A stretch of DNA of 35,943 nucleotides from Holophagaceae bacterium. Its GTDB lineage: Bacteria; Acidobacteriota; Holophagae; Holophagales; Holophagaceae. The stretch lies in NCBI GenBank assembly GCA_025361125.1, contig JANYBM010000050.1, positions 1 through 35,943 on the forward strand. The letters run 5' to 3'. Of this stretch, positions 18,801-26,261 are shown one piece after another; position 1 is the stretch's first letter; each line of letters begins with the position of its first letter. The notes beneath the pieces are model-generated. The model saw only the letters and a list, made by a program, of their open reading frames with translations, was not told the DNA's origin and did not search any database. The position numbers and the translations under genes are program-made.

Positions 18801-20617
18801 TGGCGGCCGGGCAGAAAGCCAAGGCCTTGGCGGCCTTCCGCGCCTTCGTGCGCCTGAGCCAAGGGAAGCTCGATGAAGACCAGTTCCGCTGGCTTGCCAC
18901 TCATGCGGAGGATTGGGGACTGCCCAATCCCATGGAGCTGCTGGATCAAGACAAGCCCGTGGGGCCAGCTTTCCTGGCCTACCTGCGGGACCGTAACCCC
19001 GAAAGCGCCACACGCTTCATTACCAATGATGAAGTGGGTTTCCGCGCGGCTCTGGCCAGCCGTTGGCGTAACCGCGAAGCCCAGTTGAGCACCGATCAGA
19101 TCCGCGCATGGCTCAGGGAATTGTGGACTGTAGACAGCGCTCCGTTACCCCGCCGGGGCCTCGCCAAGCTTGGACCCGCCTGGATTCACGCGGGTGATTG
19201 GCTGCAACGCCAAACCGTGGCGGAACGGAGCAACTCCCTCGACGCGCTGGAAGAAGTTCTCAATCCCGCCGACGCCAAGCCAAGGCTATTCCCAATGTTA
19301 AAGCAGGCTTCCAGCGATGACATAAACGCATGGTTGGCGACGCGCCTGCACTTGGCGCGGGGTGAGACTGGCGAAGCCAGGGCTTTGGTGGACGCCATGC
19401 TTGCGGAGTTGCGCCAGGGCAAAGGTCTCAGCTATTCCTACCGCGAAGCTCCCGCCGTTGAAACCCAAGCCGAGGACGGTGAAGCCAACACTGAAGCGCC
19501 CCAGCGAACGGCCGAAGACTACTCCGCGCCGGACGCGCTGGTGAATCGCCTTCAGAATTGGCTCGCGGCCTTCAAGGAGACCAAGCAATCCGCACTCGTG
19601 GAGGAGACCTTCCGCAAGCTCTTAAAGGAGCGCAGAGACGAGGGCTCCGTGTCCACCGCCGCCTGGAAGCTGGCCTTCAAGCTAGTGCCTGCAGAGGAAG
19701 CCAAAGCCCTGGGCGAGGAATTGGAAGCAGCCTGGTTCCGCGGCGAAGTGCAGCCCGATCAGCTAGGGAGTTTGAGCGAAACGCTCGCGATCGCTCTACC
19801 CTCGGAAACACCCAAGTGGCTGGCACGCTGGCCCCGTGCCTTCAGCTATGCCCAGGCCCACGCCCGGGCGACGATCCTGGCGCGCCTCAAACAGAACGGT
19901 GAAGCTTCCCGCATGTTGGTGGAATCCCGCCGCCGGGCCCTTTGGAGTGAGCGTGAGGAAGTGCTTGGTTTTGAGGAGTGGCGTCGCCTCGGCGCTCTGA
20001 CCACACCCCTGGAAAAGGCACCTTCAACTTGGCACACGGCGCATCAGGTTTGGAACGTCAAGTCAGCTGCCGCGCTACTGGCCCACCTCAAGGTCCATCC
20101 CAACGACGTGCTGTCCGCTCGCTCGGCGCTCAACAGCGCTGCTCCCATGGACGAGGAGACCGCCCTTCGTGTGGCGCTTTGCACCTCCATGGCCCGGTCC
20201 CATAGCGGCTTCACGGTGGACGGCGATGGAGTCTTGATGAGGCTCCGGGCTGCCCGCGGCCTGCTGGGCTCATCCCCACGGGCCGCGCAAAAGGCGCTCG
20301 CGAACTTGAGCGCAGAAGAGTTTCTGCGCCTTGCCACGGAACGCCGACTGAAAACGGCGGACGTAAACCTGGCACTGGCGGATCTCGCCCGCATCGCCCA
20401 TCGCTCTGGCGATGAAGCCCGGGGTCGCGCCATCGCGAGCCTCCTGACAGATCGCAACACTGCCGCTGGCAAAGCTCTGCGCGCCGAGTTGAAGCCGGCC
20501 ACAGCCCACGCACCTGATACCTTCCGCCTGGTGAATGGCCACCCCGCGCCCATCCGGCCCAGGGATCTGACCTGGCCCCTGCTTGCCAATCTGCTGCAAA
20601 GGGAGGGGGTCCGATGA
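12893..20617 (+). CDS. Giant 2574-residue helical-repeat (TPR-like) exported protein
   Basis: This is one of the longest reading frames one meets in a bacterial genome. The GTG at 12893 is the start: it overlaps the previous stop, is preceded by a near-perfect ribosome site (GGAGGTGA), and begins a hydrophobic signal or anchor (AILILLALGSLGSIGAM). The open frame upstream to 12773 merely shadows the VIT/vWA gene. Almost all the rest is paired helices with the Ala/Leu/Trp pattern of tetratricopeptide-like solenoids (AALRHLAEAKLALGDRAGALAAMGKWSEAEA; DLYHELARAADLEKATAQTPGLWIEALNRR). Polar, low-complexity linkers interrupt it near residues 512-560 (SSSDEAESGESP), 1045-1070 and 2185-2215. No catalytic motif was seen. 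It is probably a periplasmic scaffold for the operon's other products. Confidence 0.88.
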   Translation: MNRRPAILILLALGSLGSIGAMRMPWEDMTPADWIYSVATRFAAVDGHQVHYPTPTPELARLLEGRKEAAALRHLAEAKLALGDRAGALAAMGKWSEAEAASSPIAGAEAWAETSRWAAAHLEMAAAFRAAETALPGLPTDKKMALSKERIAWTDQHPDFADAIALRKAQSQMFPEDGPSLEAWLRSLEKAGHLAEADAALAASKAMDAERRLLLRSDLLADHKDLKGAFQVLDTAIVEPWSMDVRQAYTKRVDAGAAQAPEGWRSILDTRFDAGALVRLATYHQGQGRGDAAAELLRQVERRHEKNFGRQEFLLMARLHSEIDAAPEAFRATLAAAHLGTQEEQISDLAALAKLALRAGGRPLAWGSYNDEHYKWVASLDRTPGFWTGGLSFLLTGGDWKEALAHLENESLPDRTFTTARALADVLARRAPNHSELPALRVAIMERYVQRGEGRAALELLPLVASAAATPAVMDDAHRVALLAVRQVKIPLLEEVRLYQARLKYLAADGAKPSEVSAAGSHQEESSSDEAESGESPADEAGSSEGRERNARPWTRPHPVRRAQTYAGLLEEAVARLDDQDKSHRASLGLMLGEMDRMPDAESLWLNLASRLESWNLDDDLGPRYEQALKHFQDTGIWARTARWYARRSRHSELRNLASEVADKFRGTALFTRADGASDIHVEIPDQPTMGGRVRMVQWADWIRFKALERFPHSPAVFREADRLVTASHWQQRQTDPAWTTAHVAPVVIPDALMEARRWAILFVDAGQREAWFADAMRHGTLETKLVALEGGTDRTPVEELLLFEGWSRLSQFERAASAADHLAVNYPGDGDLARRVLSLHRSLNGLETSHGALARALVQRTAPALLDAASLWTELGEMEEDRGQSTAAMELWKNVLGRDTRNPARISELATLLWDYNHDKEALQVVAEGRKAMGRPRFFAFETGVLRENVKDLDGAIREYLDALRPETGDGYFSWFERDQRSLRRLAQLLSRDRVYRRVEQRIKELHPGASEDEHALAAFLPIATLETPEPGLAYDADDWMDGMDQPNDPKGREARDDKRDANRPAEHHAIDHLGDALLEKSRDMIAQASAAPFLDAIETWSSHLIEARWKQDRIVTYRDAIMARRAKLAAGEEDRIRLETTRAAYLAEHGRVVDADAVWASLDSRINALPEGSVKVKAEAARAVYVERAKGVPAAAQEWARITGRHPWSLGLLEDRLAFLNRVGMGKEARAVLEAVLPQAATGHKEGFLERLTTESLAASDLAQARRAVTLLLTQENLEDARRLGAIHLQARLAFKENPAWDPYPLAKAEALKLKPELHADLYHELARAADLEKATAQTPGLWIEALNRRTERGWLLAAGRSAQAAGKGKDLLAFFEKQREHSPRDVRWAVAVRDIRRAFHEVDGAIEAAKMAVSVRPEKENLWQEAVELMVRADRLKEAADYLEGWNRPRPADESVARWRGGLYARIGESQRALALEQAALAAYKKENGSQENSDEELAQRRARAASRLFEYGLPDLAIDLYSAKGDIRALGGSKLSLERQGELALLTNQFQRFVTMASSEPQFLSSAASILERHGRPEQKEEMRAFLIRTIFPIQAAQPDYSALRQWWSFVGTSGLEPGVRAALALRLLAQRPGPWQATPPLAYAVSVGAAIVQAKTEANVTYFYFQEPDLSGLWVRDLVRRDRADELLAFMEPRWQELLTEVRGQSALNDKSKRLWWAWWLDDPASLEAWLRAASSKPEKLRELAEIMSDRRAWDRFWVLAARNWNASELISVLTPESRTAWFRFWEPPMSSDPVLVARRHVTESVTAAMERLVQNKPRAAEDPLLVKLRGPGTVGEVLGHDARWTWAEFKPRTNAKGELVELGEDRIIGQGADAGRIPGALWGDRPGEAWYVLEALARYRQGDHTAPYLPFAVPQRGAETARALLALRLSQAMGDLPLALELEAEHPGPEADRAWLEGRVGLFVAAGQKAKALAAFRAFVRLSQGKLDEDQFRWLATHAEDWGLPNPMELLDQDKPVGPAFLAYLRDRNPESATRFITNDEVGFRAALASRWRNREAQLSTDQIRAWLRELWTVDSAPLPRRGLAKLGPAWIHAGDWLQRQTVAERSNSLDALEEVLNPADAKPRLFPMLKQASSDDINAWLATRLHLARGETGEARALVDAMLAELRQGKGLSYSYREAPAVETQAEDGEANTEAPQRTAEDYSAPDALVNRLQNWLAAFKETKQSALVEETFRKLLKERRDEGSVSTAAWKLAFKLVPAEEAKALGEELEAAWFRGEVQPDQLGSLSETLAIALPSETPKWLARWPRAFSYAQAHARATILARLKQNGEASRMLVESRRRALWSEREEVLGFEEWRRLGALTTPLEKAPSTWHTAHQVWNVKSAAALLAHLKVHPNDVLSARSALNSAAPMDEETALRVALCTSMARSHSGFTVDGDGVLMRLRAARGLLGSSPRAAQKALANLSAEEFLRLATERRLKTADVNLALADLARIAHRSGDEARGRAIASLLTDRNTAAGKALRAELKPATAHAPDTFRLVNGHPAPIRPRDLTWPLLANLLQREGVR

Positions 20618-22164
20618 TCCAAATGATTCCGAGGATTCCGCGTACGTCCTTGCTCCCGCTGCTCACGGCTTCCCTGCTTGCTGCCGCTGAAACACCCATG
20701 CCCTTGCCGAATGCGCCGGTTCGGGTAGTCATCCCCAATGCCGCGGCCTTTGACGCCGCGCTTCATGGCGCCTACCGGAATTTCCTTACCGGTGCTTCCG
20801 GCAATGAAGACCCGGTGGTTGCCACCTTCCGCAAGACCCAAGTGGGTTCCAAACTCGAAGACCAATGGCTGCGCCTTTCCAAAGATCTGCCTTGGACCTG
20901 GGAGGAAATCCAGAAATTGAGGCCCAAGGCCATCGGTCTTGCGCTGTTGGAGGCGGGGCATCTGGAAGCGGTGCTGGTTATCGAGACACCCTTGGCGGAG
21001 CTTCCTGTCCCACTGCCTAGTGGCACCAAGCGAACCCACGGAGGTGTGTCCTATTCGCTGGTCGCGCCGGGCACCGCGGACAAGGGCAGCGATCCGGACC
21101 GACGCGCGGGGCTCGCGTGGGCCCGCGTCGGAGGCCGTCTCATCCTCGCCACCAGCGAACGCGCCTTGAAACTTGCCCTGGATGAACAACAAGCTGGCCG
21201 GGGAATGCAGGCGCCGCTTCCTGGCATCATCTCCATGGAATTGGACTTGGACACCCTGCGCAAGGACCGCTATTTCAAACGGGAATTCCTGTGGCCCGAA
21301 GGTCCCGAAACCGGCTACCTCCGCGCAGCGCTGCGCCAGGAAGGAAACCATCTTGTGGAAGTCCGCGAAGGCCTGACTGAACCTCGTGGCGGCGTTTTTA
21401 CTTTCGACGTTCCGGCTTCCGCAGCGGCAGGTTGGGAGAGCGAAGGCACAGCCTTCTGGCCCACCTTCCGCCGTAGTTTGCTGGAGCCCATCCCGGTGCT
21501 CTTGGACAAGCCCGTGCCAGCCCTCTCGTCACTGCCTGCTGCTGCCGCCCAGGGTGGCGAAGACCGCTACCTGGTGAATTTCACACGGCCTCGCGTGGCA
21601 CCAGGCGCGGTGGCATTCGAAGAGGGCGACCTTGCCACATGGAAACTGCTGATGGCGAAGCAAGCCATTCCTTCCTGGGGTTTCCTGGTCACCCGAGACG
21701 GCGCCCGCCGCATGGCCTTCCCCTGGCCTGAATCCCTGGACGCGGAATTCATCGAACTATGCCGCGCCACCGCCGCCCGGCGATCAGGCCGCGCCACGGT
21801 GGTGAAGACGCCTGAAGGTTCGGAAATCCGTGTGGGGCCCGCCCTGCCGGTCCTCGCCCTGCGCCGTACCGGAAACATCCTCTGGGTGGCAGCTGCCGCG
21901 AAGGATCTGGAGGTCGTGCCCACACCCAAAAGCGATGCAACACTCGTACGTTGGGGCCGTGTGGACCTCGCCGTCGCCCGGGCCGAAGGTGTCCGCTGGC
22001 AAAAGGTAGAAGGCCCGGCCCGCCCTGAGCAGGTACGTCCTCTTTCCGACCGTATCCTTGGCCTTCTGGGCTGGATGCCCAGGACCACAGCGCTTCGAGT
22101 CGAACGCCGTAAAACCCCCACCGGGTGGGCCGAACGCGTGGTGTTCGAGAGCGACGGGAAGTGA
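20614..22164 (+). CDS. Secreted 516-residue protein of unknown function
   Basis: A signal peptide (RTSLLPLLTASLLAAAETP) precedes an alternating beta/alpha protein: VRVVIPNAAAFDAALHGAYRNFL, EEIQKLRPKAIGLALLEAGHLEAVLVIETPL, GRLILATSERALKLALDEQQ. No catalytic motif is obvious. Gene order (just before the PBP/SpoIID fusion gene) recalls the DUF2138 protein beside a DUF2300 protein in the E. coli yfa and Pseudomonas mag clusters. That comparison is from memory and needs a profile search. The ATG at 20614 overlaps the giant gene's stop (ATGA) after a strong GGGAGGGGG ribosome site, and the stop overlaps the next GTG. Confidence 0.8.
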   Translation: MIQMIPRIPRTSLLPLLTASLLAAAETPMPLPNAPVRVVIPNAAAFDAALHGAYRNFLTGASGNEDPVVATFRKTQVGSKLEDQWLRLSKDLPWTWEEIQKLRPKAIGLALLEAGHLEAVLVIETPLAELPVPLPSGTKRTHGGVSYSLVAPGTADKGSDPDRRAGLAWARVGGRLILATSERALKLALDEQQAGRGMQAPLPGIISMELDLDTLRKDRYFKREFLWPEGPETGYLRAALRQEGNHLVEVREGLTEPRGGVFTFDVPASAAAGWESEGTAFWPTFRRSLLEPIPVLLDKPVPALSSLPAAAAQGGEDRYLVNFTRPRVAPGAVAFEEGDLATWKLLMAKQAIPSWGFLVTRDGARRMAFPWPESLDAEFIELCRATAARRSGRATVVKTPEGSEIRVGPALPVLALRRTGNILWVAAAAKDLEVVPTPKSDATLVRWGRVDLAVARAEGVRWQKVEGPARPEQVRPLSDRILGLLGWMPRTTALRVERRKTPTGWAERVVFESDGK

Positions 22165-23933
22165 AACTAAGTTCCGGAATCCTATTTCTTCCCGCCTTCC
22201 TCACCGCCCAGTCCCCTCACCTTCAGACCTGGACACTGGAGCAAGGGCGGCTGATCGCCGACCCCGGAGCTTCCGCCGCACCCCTCGCTGTGGGCTCCTT
22301 GCAAAAGCCATTTGTCGCAAAGGCTTGGGCCGCAGCCCATCCCGCCAGGGCCACACCACGTTTCCGCTGCGGCCCTGGATCTGCCTGTTGGCTCCCCTCC
22401 GGCCATGGGGAAGTCGGTTTGACCCGTGCACTGGCGGTGTCCTGTAATGCCTATTTTCGCAGCCTGGCAAAGGACACGCCCCCTTTCGTTCTTGCGAACA
22501 CGTTCAGGGCTGAAGGGTTTTCCACCTTGCCAATCTCACCAGATCTCGCCATCGGCCTGGCAGGTCCTGGAGGAGCGCTGCAAATCCGTCCCGGCGACCT
22601 GTTGGAGGCCTACGAACGCTTGGTACGCGAGCCCTGGGCCGTGGGCGAACCCGTTCGTTCCCAAGTGCTGGCGGGCCTGCGGGAAGCGGCGCTGAAAGGC
22701 ACCGCCGGGGCTCTGGGCCAACGGGGCTGGTGGGCCAAGACCGGCACGGTGCCTTCCTCCGATGGTGATCCCACGCGCACCACGGGTCTTCTGATCGCAG
22801 TGGATGACGCCGGATGGACTGTCCTCGCCCGCTTGGAACCCGGCACTGGCAGGCAGACTGCCGCGGCCCTCGCCCCGGCACTGGCCCGTTTGCGTCCTGG
22901 GCATATGATCCGTGGCACCACAGAGCAGGCAAACCTGGTGCCTGTGAAGCCTGAATCTCCGCAAATAACTTCGTCAGCTTCGTCCAAAGTCCGCATTCGC
23001 CTCTTGGATCTGCTCGGATCGAAGCACCTGGAAATTCGTAATCTCGGGACTGCCCCCATTCCTGCGGGCCGAGCCTACCTCGGGCCCGGCGCGGCAAAAT
23101 CGCTTCATGCCGGAGACCGCTTGGGCCCAGGTTTCCTGGAATTACGCGATCCCGTCTCTGGACTGGCGCGGCGCTTCGAGGGCGTCCTTGCCTGCGGTCG
23201 CACGTCCCAGGGCGCATTGAGCCTGACCGCAACGCTCACCCGGCGGGAATATGTTTCGGGAGTGTTGGCGGCGGAACTGCCGCACGCCCCTTCAGAACGG
23301 CGCATCGAGTTGGGGGCCACGGTGCTGCGATTCCTTGCCCAAGGGCCTCGCCATATCGGTGCTGATGTCTGCGACAGCACTCATTGCGCGTGGTTCGTGG
23401 GCCGTGGTCCGCGCGTCACCTGGGTAACGCCAAGACAGGCGATGCACCCGCAGGATTTGATAGCAGACCCTTTCAATGGCCTGCCGGATGCTGACTGGAC
23501 CGCCATGAGCGAAGCCGCTGTGCGACCAGGTCCCGCTCTTTGGACCGCCCATTGTGGTGGCGCGCCGCTCTCGCCTCACGCGATCTGGGGTCATGGCGAT
23601 ACGGCGGTCCAACCTTGTCTCCGCCACGGGCCTGAGCGCAGCCATCCATGGACCCGGGAGTGGAAGGAGGCTGACCTCACTAAAGCCTTCGGCTCGCCAG
23701 TACGGGCTCTCCGCGTGACTATGGACGGCGGTGTCTGGACCCTGCGGATCGATAGTGACCGGGACTCATGGGCGCTAAGCTATGACGCCGCCCACCGCCG
23801 CCTCGCCAGGGTCACGGTCCTCGGCTGGGATGCCCTGCCCAGCCCCGCCGATGCCATCGAGGCCATTCCCGGCGGTTTCCGCGCCAGCGGCGTGGGGTGG
23901 GGCCATCGCGTGGGGTTGTGCCTCGGGGATTGA
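22161..23933 (+). CDS. PBP-like transpeptidase/beta-lactamase-fold domain fused to a SpoIID domain
   Basis: A 590-residue exported protein; the GTG at 22161 overlaps the previous stop and begins a signal peptide (SGILFLPAFLTAQS). The first ~250 residues carry all three serine penicillin-recognising motifs: S46-L-Q-K49, S94-C-N96 and K193-T-G195. The second half is a SpoIID/LytB domain: LTRREYVSGVLAAELP with Glu372 at the expected catalytic position, CDSTHC (404-409), HCGG (464-467) and the terminal GWGHRVG (579-585). SpoIID proteins are lytic transglycosylases acting on peptide-stripped glycan. The two halves could therefore process peptide and glycan of the same wall. Two extra cysteines (70, 76) lie near the active serine. 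The final SpoIID segment has GHR where GHG is usual. It is the last gene of the operon. Confidence 0.85.
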   Translation: MKLSSGILFLPAFLTAQSPHLQTWTLEQGRLIADPGASAAPLAVGSLQKPFVAKAWAAAHPARATPRFRCGPGSACWLPSGHGEVGLTRALAVSCNAYFRSLAKDTPPFVLANTFRAEGFSTLPISPDLAIGLAGPGGALQIRPGDLLEAYERLVREPWAVGEPVRSQVLAGLREAALKGTAGALGQRGWWAKTGTVPSSDGDPTRTTGLLIAVDDAGWTVLARLEPGTGRQTAAALAPALARLRPGHMIRGTTEQANLVPVKPESPQITSSASSKVRIRLLDLLGSKHLEIRNLGTAPIPAGRAYLGPGAAKSLHAGDRLGPGFLELRDPVSGLARRFEGVLACGRTSQGALSLTATLTRREYVSGVLAAELPHAPSERRIELGATVLRFLAQGPRHIGADVCDSTHCAWFVGRGPRVTWVTPRQAMHPQDLIADPFNGLPDADWTAMSEAAVRPGPALWTAHCGGAPLSPHAIWGHGDTAVQPCLRHGPERSHPWTREWKEADLTKAFGSPVRALRVTMDGGVWTLRIDSDRDSWALSYDAAHRRLARVTVLGWDALPSPADAIEAIPGGFRASGVGWGHRVGLCLGD

Positions 23934-24014
23934 TCCGGAGTGACCCTCAAAGAATGCCAATCCATCCAGCAAATCCCAACACACACCTGGTTGAACGCCT
24001 GGAGAGATTCCCTA

Positions 24015-24416
24015 TCACGAGCTCAGCTCTGCCACGGCCTTCACGGGCCTAGTTCTTTGCCTGATGCGCTCGGCTTTCATGAGCATCAACAAGGAACGTA
24101 CAAGATGGAGGGCCTGCTCTTCCAGCGTGGCGCATTGGTCAACTGGGAGCATCTCGACCCGGCGGGCCAAGGTGAGCAAGTAGTGACACTGGGCCGCCGC
24201 CGAAGCGGCCTCCTCAAGGTCCATCATGAAATTTTCGGGGGCCGGCTTGGCACAACCGGCACGGATGTGCAGCGGCGCGGCGAGAGCGGCTCCCCGCAGT
24301 TGCGCACCAAAGATCAGACGCTCCAACTCCGGCAGGCCTGTGGTGGCCCGGTGGATGTCCAGCGCCAAGGTGTCGGCGAGCGCATAAACTTTTAGATTTT
24401 CTGGTTCGCGGATCAT
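24015..24416 (-). CDS. Four-helix-bundle protein (S23/IVP type)
   Basis: This 133-residue protein matches the small four-helix family first found in 23S rRNA intervening sequences and now common as stand-alone genes. The signature is the opening NLKVYALADTLALDIHRATTGLPELERLIFGAQLRGAALAAPLHIRAG, then two further helices. The molecular role of the family is unknown. The start at 24416 has AAGGAG about 6 nt upstream and lies 10 bp past the radC stop, so it is probably the last gene of the pilin-radC transcript. It converges with the five-gene operon. Confidence 0.85.
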   Translation of the reverse strand: MIREPENLKVYALADTLALDIHRATTGLPELERLIFGAQLRGAALAAPLHIRAGCAKPAPENFMMDLEEAASAAAQCHYLLTLARRVEMLPVDQCATLEEQALHLVRSLLMLMKAERIRQRTRPVKAVAELSS

Positions 24417-24426
24417 GACTGCTCCT

Positions 24427-25104
24427 TTATTCCCGGTCCCAACCCTCGGCGGCGCGGAAGCTGTGAAAGCTGTCGCACCCGAGGATCAAATGGTCTGCCA
24501 GCGCCACCCCCAGGCTTTCGCCTGCGGTCCTCAAACGGTGGGTCAATTGGATGTCTTCCCGACTGGGTGAGGGATCACCGCTGGGATGGTTGTGGAACGC
24601 AAGCGCACTGGTGGCGCCGAAGCGCAGAGCTTCGCGGAAAAACTCCCGTGGGCTGATGAGCGTCGCGGTGCTGGTGCCCTGGCTGAGGATGCGCTCCGCG
24701 AGAAGGTCACCTTTCGCATTGAGCGCCAACAAGCCAAACCGTTCTTCGGTGTAACCCTGACAGCGTGGCATCAAGTAGGCCCCGGCAGCTTTGGGGGAAT
24801 TGATCCGGGGGCGGCTGGCGGTGCGCTGGGAGCGGCGGCAGAGTTCCTGGGCGGCCCAGAGTTGGCAGGCCTTGGCAGGACCAATGCCAAACTCAGACGT
24901 CCAATCCTGAAGCCCTTGCTGCAGCAGGCCCGAGAGCCCGCCGGTGCGGGTGAGAAGGTCCTGGGCCAGCTCCACCGCATTCTTGCCTTTCTGACCGGTA
25001 CCCCATAAAAGCGCCAGCACTTCGGCTTCGCTCAAGCCCTCCCCAAAGCCCGCCAGCAGGCGTTCCCGTGGGCGCTGCTCGGCGGAGAGATCTGCGATGC
25101 GCAT
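24427..25104 (-). CDS. radC: RadC family JAB/MPN-domain protein
   Basis: A 225-residue, full-length RadC. The N-terminal helix-hairpin-helix half (EVLALLWGTG, FGIGPAKACQLWAAQEL) precedes the JAMM metal site HNHPSGDPSPSREDIQLT near residues 170-186, which carries both histidines and the aspartate needed for zinc. The final LADHLILG also fits the family. RadC was named for DNA repair, but its true role is unsettled and many copies sit near mobile or competence genes. The ATG overlaps the stop of the pseudopilin gene (TGATG), so the two are coupled. Confidence 0.95.
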   Translation of the reverse strand: MRIADLSAEQRPRERLLAGFGEGLSEAEVLALLWGTGQKGKNAVELAQDLLTRTGGLSGLLQQGLQDWTSEFGIGPAKACQLWAAQELCRRSQRTASRPRINSPKAAGAYLMPRCQGYTEERFGLLALNAKGDLLAERILSQGTSTATLISPREFFREALRFGATSALAFHNHPSGDPSPSREDIQLTHRLRTAGESLGVALADHLILGCDSFHSFRAAEGWDRE

Positions 25105-25643
25105 CAGACCCTCCTCCAGGTTTTACTGGCTGCACGCCAGCGGAGCATCTGGCGCTCCCCGTGACCCGCCAATCGAAGGCAGAGCACATCCTGGCCATCA
25201 TTAAGAAACCAGACCGTAGCAGTGACGGTATGGCGAGGCGTGACCGTGATGCGGTCGTGGGCTTCACCAGTCTTATCGGCAACCACTAGCTTCTCCATAC
25301 CCGGAGGCAGCGGCACGCTGGCAGGTTTGCCCCAGTTCACATTTCTGGGCAGCGCCACGGGCAGCACGTCTGATGAAGCGGATTTGGCGCCCAAAGCCAC
25401 TTGCACATTCCGCCCTTGAGCTCTGGCCTGATGAAAAGCCTGGTATAAGGCCCCATCCAGATCCTGCTGGACCGTGGCCAGGCCGACGCTCGACAACGAA
25501 AGCGCCGATGCGCCAAACCCGCTAAGAATCCCTACGATTCCCAGGCTGACGCAAAGTTCGGTGAGAGAAAAACCCCTTGAGCACCGGCGGGCCGCCGAGG
25601 TCGGGAACTTGAAACGCAGAACGTCGCCGGTGCTCATGGTCAT
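25104..25643 (-). CDS. FimT/GspH-type pseudopilin
   Basis: This 179-residue protein has a class III prepilin signal: SRG followed by FSLTELCVSLGIVGILSGFG. Cleavage falls after Gly24 and the mature fifth residue is Glu (Glu29), as in type IV pilins and minor pseudopilins. The C-terminal half fits a GspH-like beta domain. FimT proteins prime type IV pilus assembly and, in some bacteria, bind DNA for uptake. It follows the ComEA-like remnant by 8 bp and precedes radC, so this was a competence/pilus-type operon. Two in-frame ATGs (25643, 25637) are both possible starts; the first has AGGTG upstream. Confidence 0.88.
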   Translation of the reverse strand: MTMSTGDVLRFKFPTSAARRCSRGFSLTELCVSLGIVGILSGFGASALSLSSVGLATVQQDLDGALYQAFHQARAQGRNVQVALGAKSASSDVLPVALPRNVNWGKPASVPLPPGMEKLVVADKTGEAHDRITVTPRHTVTATVWFLNDGQDVLCLRLAGHGERQMLRWRAASKTWRRV

Positions 25644-25651
25644 GGCCGCAC

Positions 25652-25900
25652 CTACTTTCGCGCCGAAGCTTGCGTGGCGTGCGCGACGTGCTTGGGCCGG
25701 GCAGCCTTGGCGTGGGTGGTCACGGTCATAGGGGATGCCGCCGTCTCAACGGTATTGGCCGAATTGACCGCGCCAACACTGAGGTAGGGCTTGAGTTTGA
25801 CGAAGGATTTTTCGCCAACGCCCTTCACATTCATCAACTCTTCGGAGCGGCGAAAGCCACCGTGTTCCTTGCGAAACTTGATGATGCGCTGGAACTTCCC
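25652..25900 (-). pseudogene. 3' remnant of a ComEA-like helix-hairpin-helix DNA-binding gene
   Basis: The minus-strand frame reads GKFQRIIKFRKEHGGFRRSE then ELMNVKGVGEKSFVKLKPYLSV, the second half of the ComEA double helix-hairpin-helix. A Thr/Ala/Lys-rich tail ends the protein. The first hairpin (NINTA...LPGIGP) and the signal segment are missing. Above about 25900 the same frame runs into AT-rich sequence (KLCTFTGK) and a stop at 25943-25945. The gene has therefore been cut off, most simply by insertion of the DNA to its right. ComEA proteins bind incoming DNA in the periplasm during transformation. No normal start is left; the TTG at 25837 is within the domain. Confidence 0.75.
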
Positions 25901-26261
25901 AGTAAAGGTGCAAAGTTTGACAATTATTTTATTTAATATAAATCAATTCATCACTTCGGTGGATAGCACGTGGCCGAGGTACCGGAAGCTTACATCTTGA
26001 TTCATTTCTGAATACCCACACGCTTGGACATTCATCCATTGATCTATAACACCGCCCAGGTAATCTCCCTTACCTTCCAAACTCGAGTACAGGAACTATG
26101 AACGCTTTTAAATCCAACCGCAGTGCTGACGAACATCTAAATCCCAATTGCTTAAGGCATCGTGGTTTCTTAATATGCCAAGGACGGATACACTTCGATC
26201 ACGTCGGTGCAATGCTACCCCTAAGGGCCTCGTTCTGATGCAGGTACTCCCAGTCCATTGG
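25901..26261. other. AT-rich junction region without a confident gene
   Basis: Composition changes sharply here compared with the comEA-fimT-radC side. A perfect -35-like TTGACA (25917-25922) with TATAAA (25937-25942) only 14 bases later could be a poor plus-strand promoter. A 46-codon frame at 26098-26238 with AGGAACT upstream is too short and unlike known proteins to call. The stretch carries the edge of the island and the broken 3' side of the IS3 remnant. I see no clear terminal inverted repeats. Confidence 0.35.

Noticed and set aside
20044-21351. 435-codon minus-strand frame across two operon genes
   Set aside because: Antisense shadow spanning the junction of two supported genes; no recognisable domain.
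26098-26238. 46-codon frame with AGGAACT upstream in the junction zone
   Set aside because: Too short, overlaps the IS remnant's broken end, and no resemblance to known proteins.
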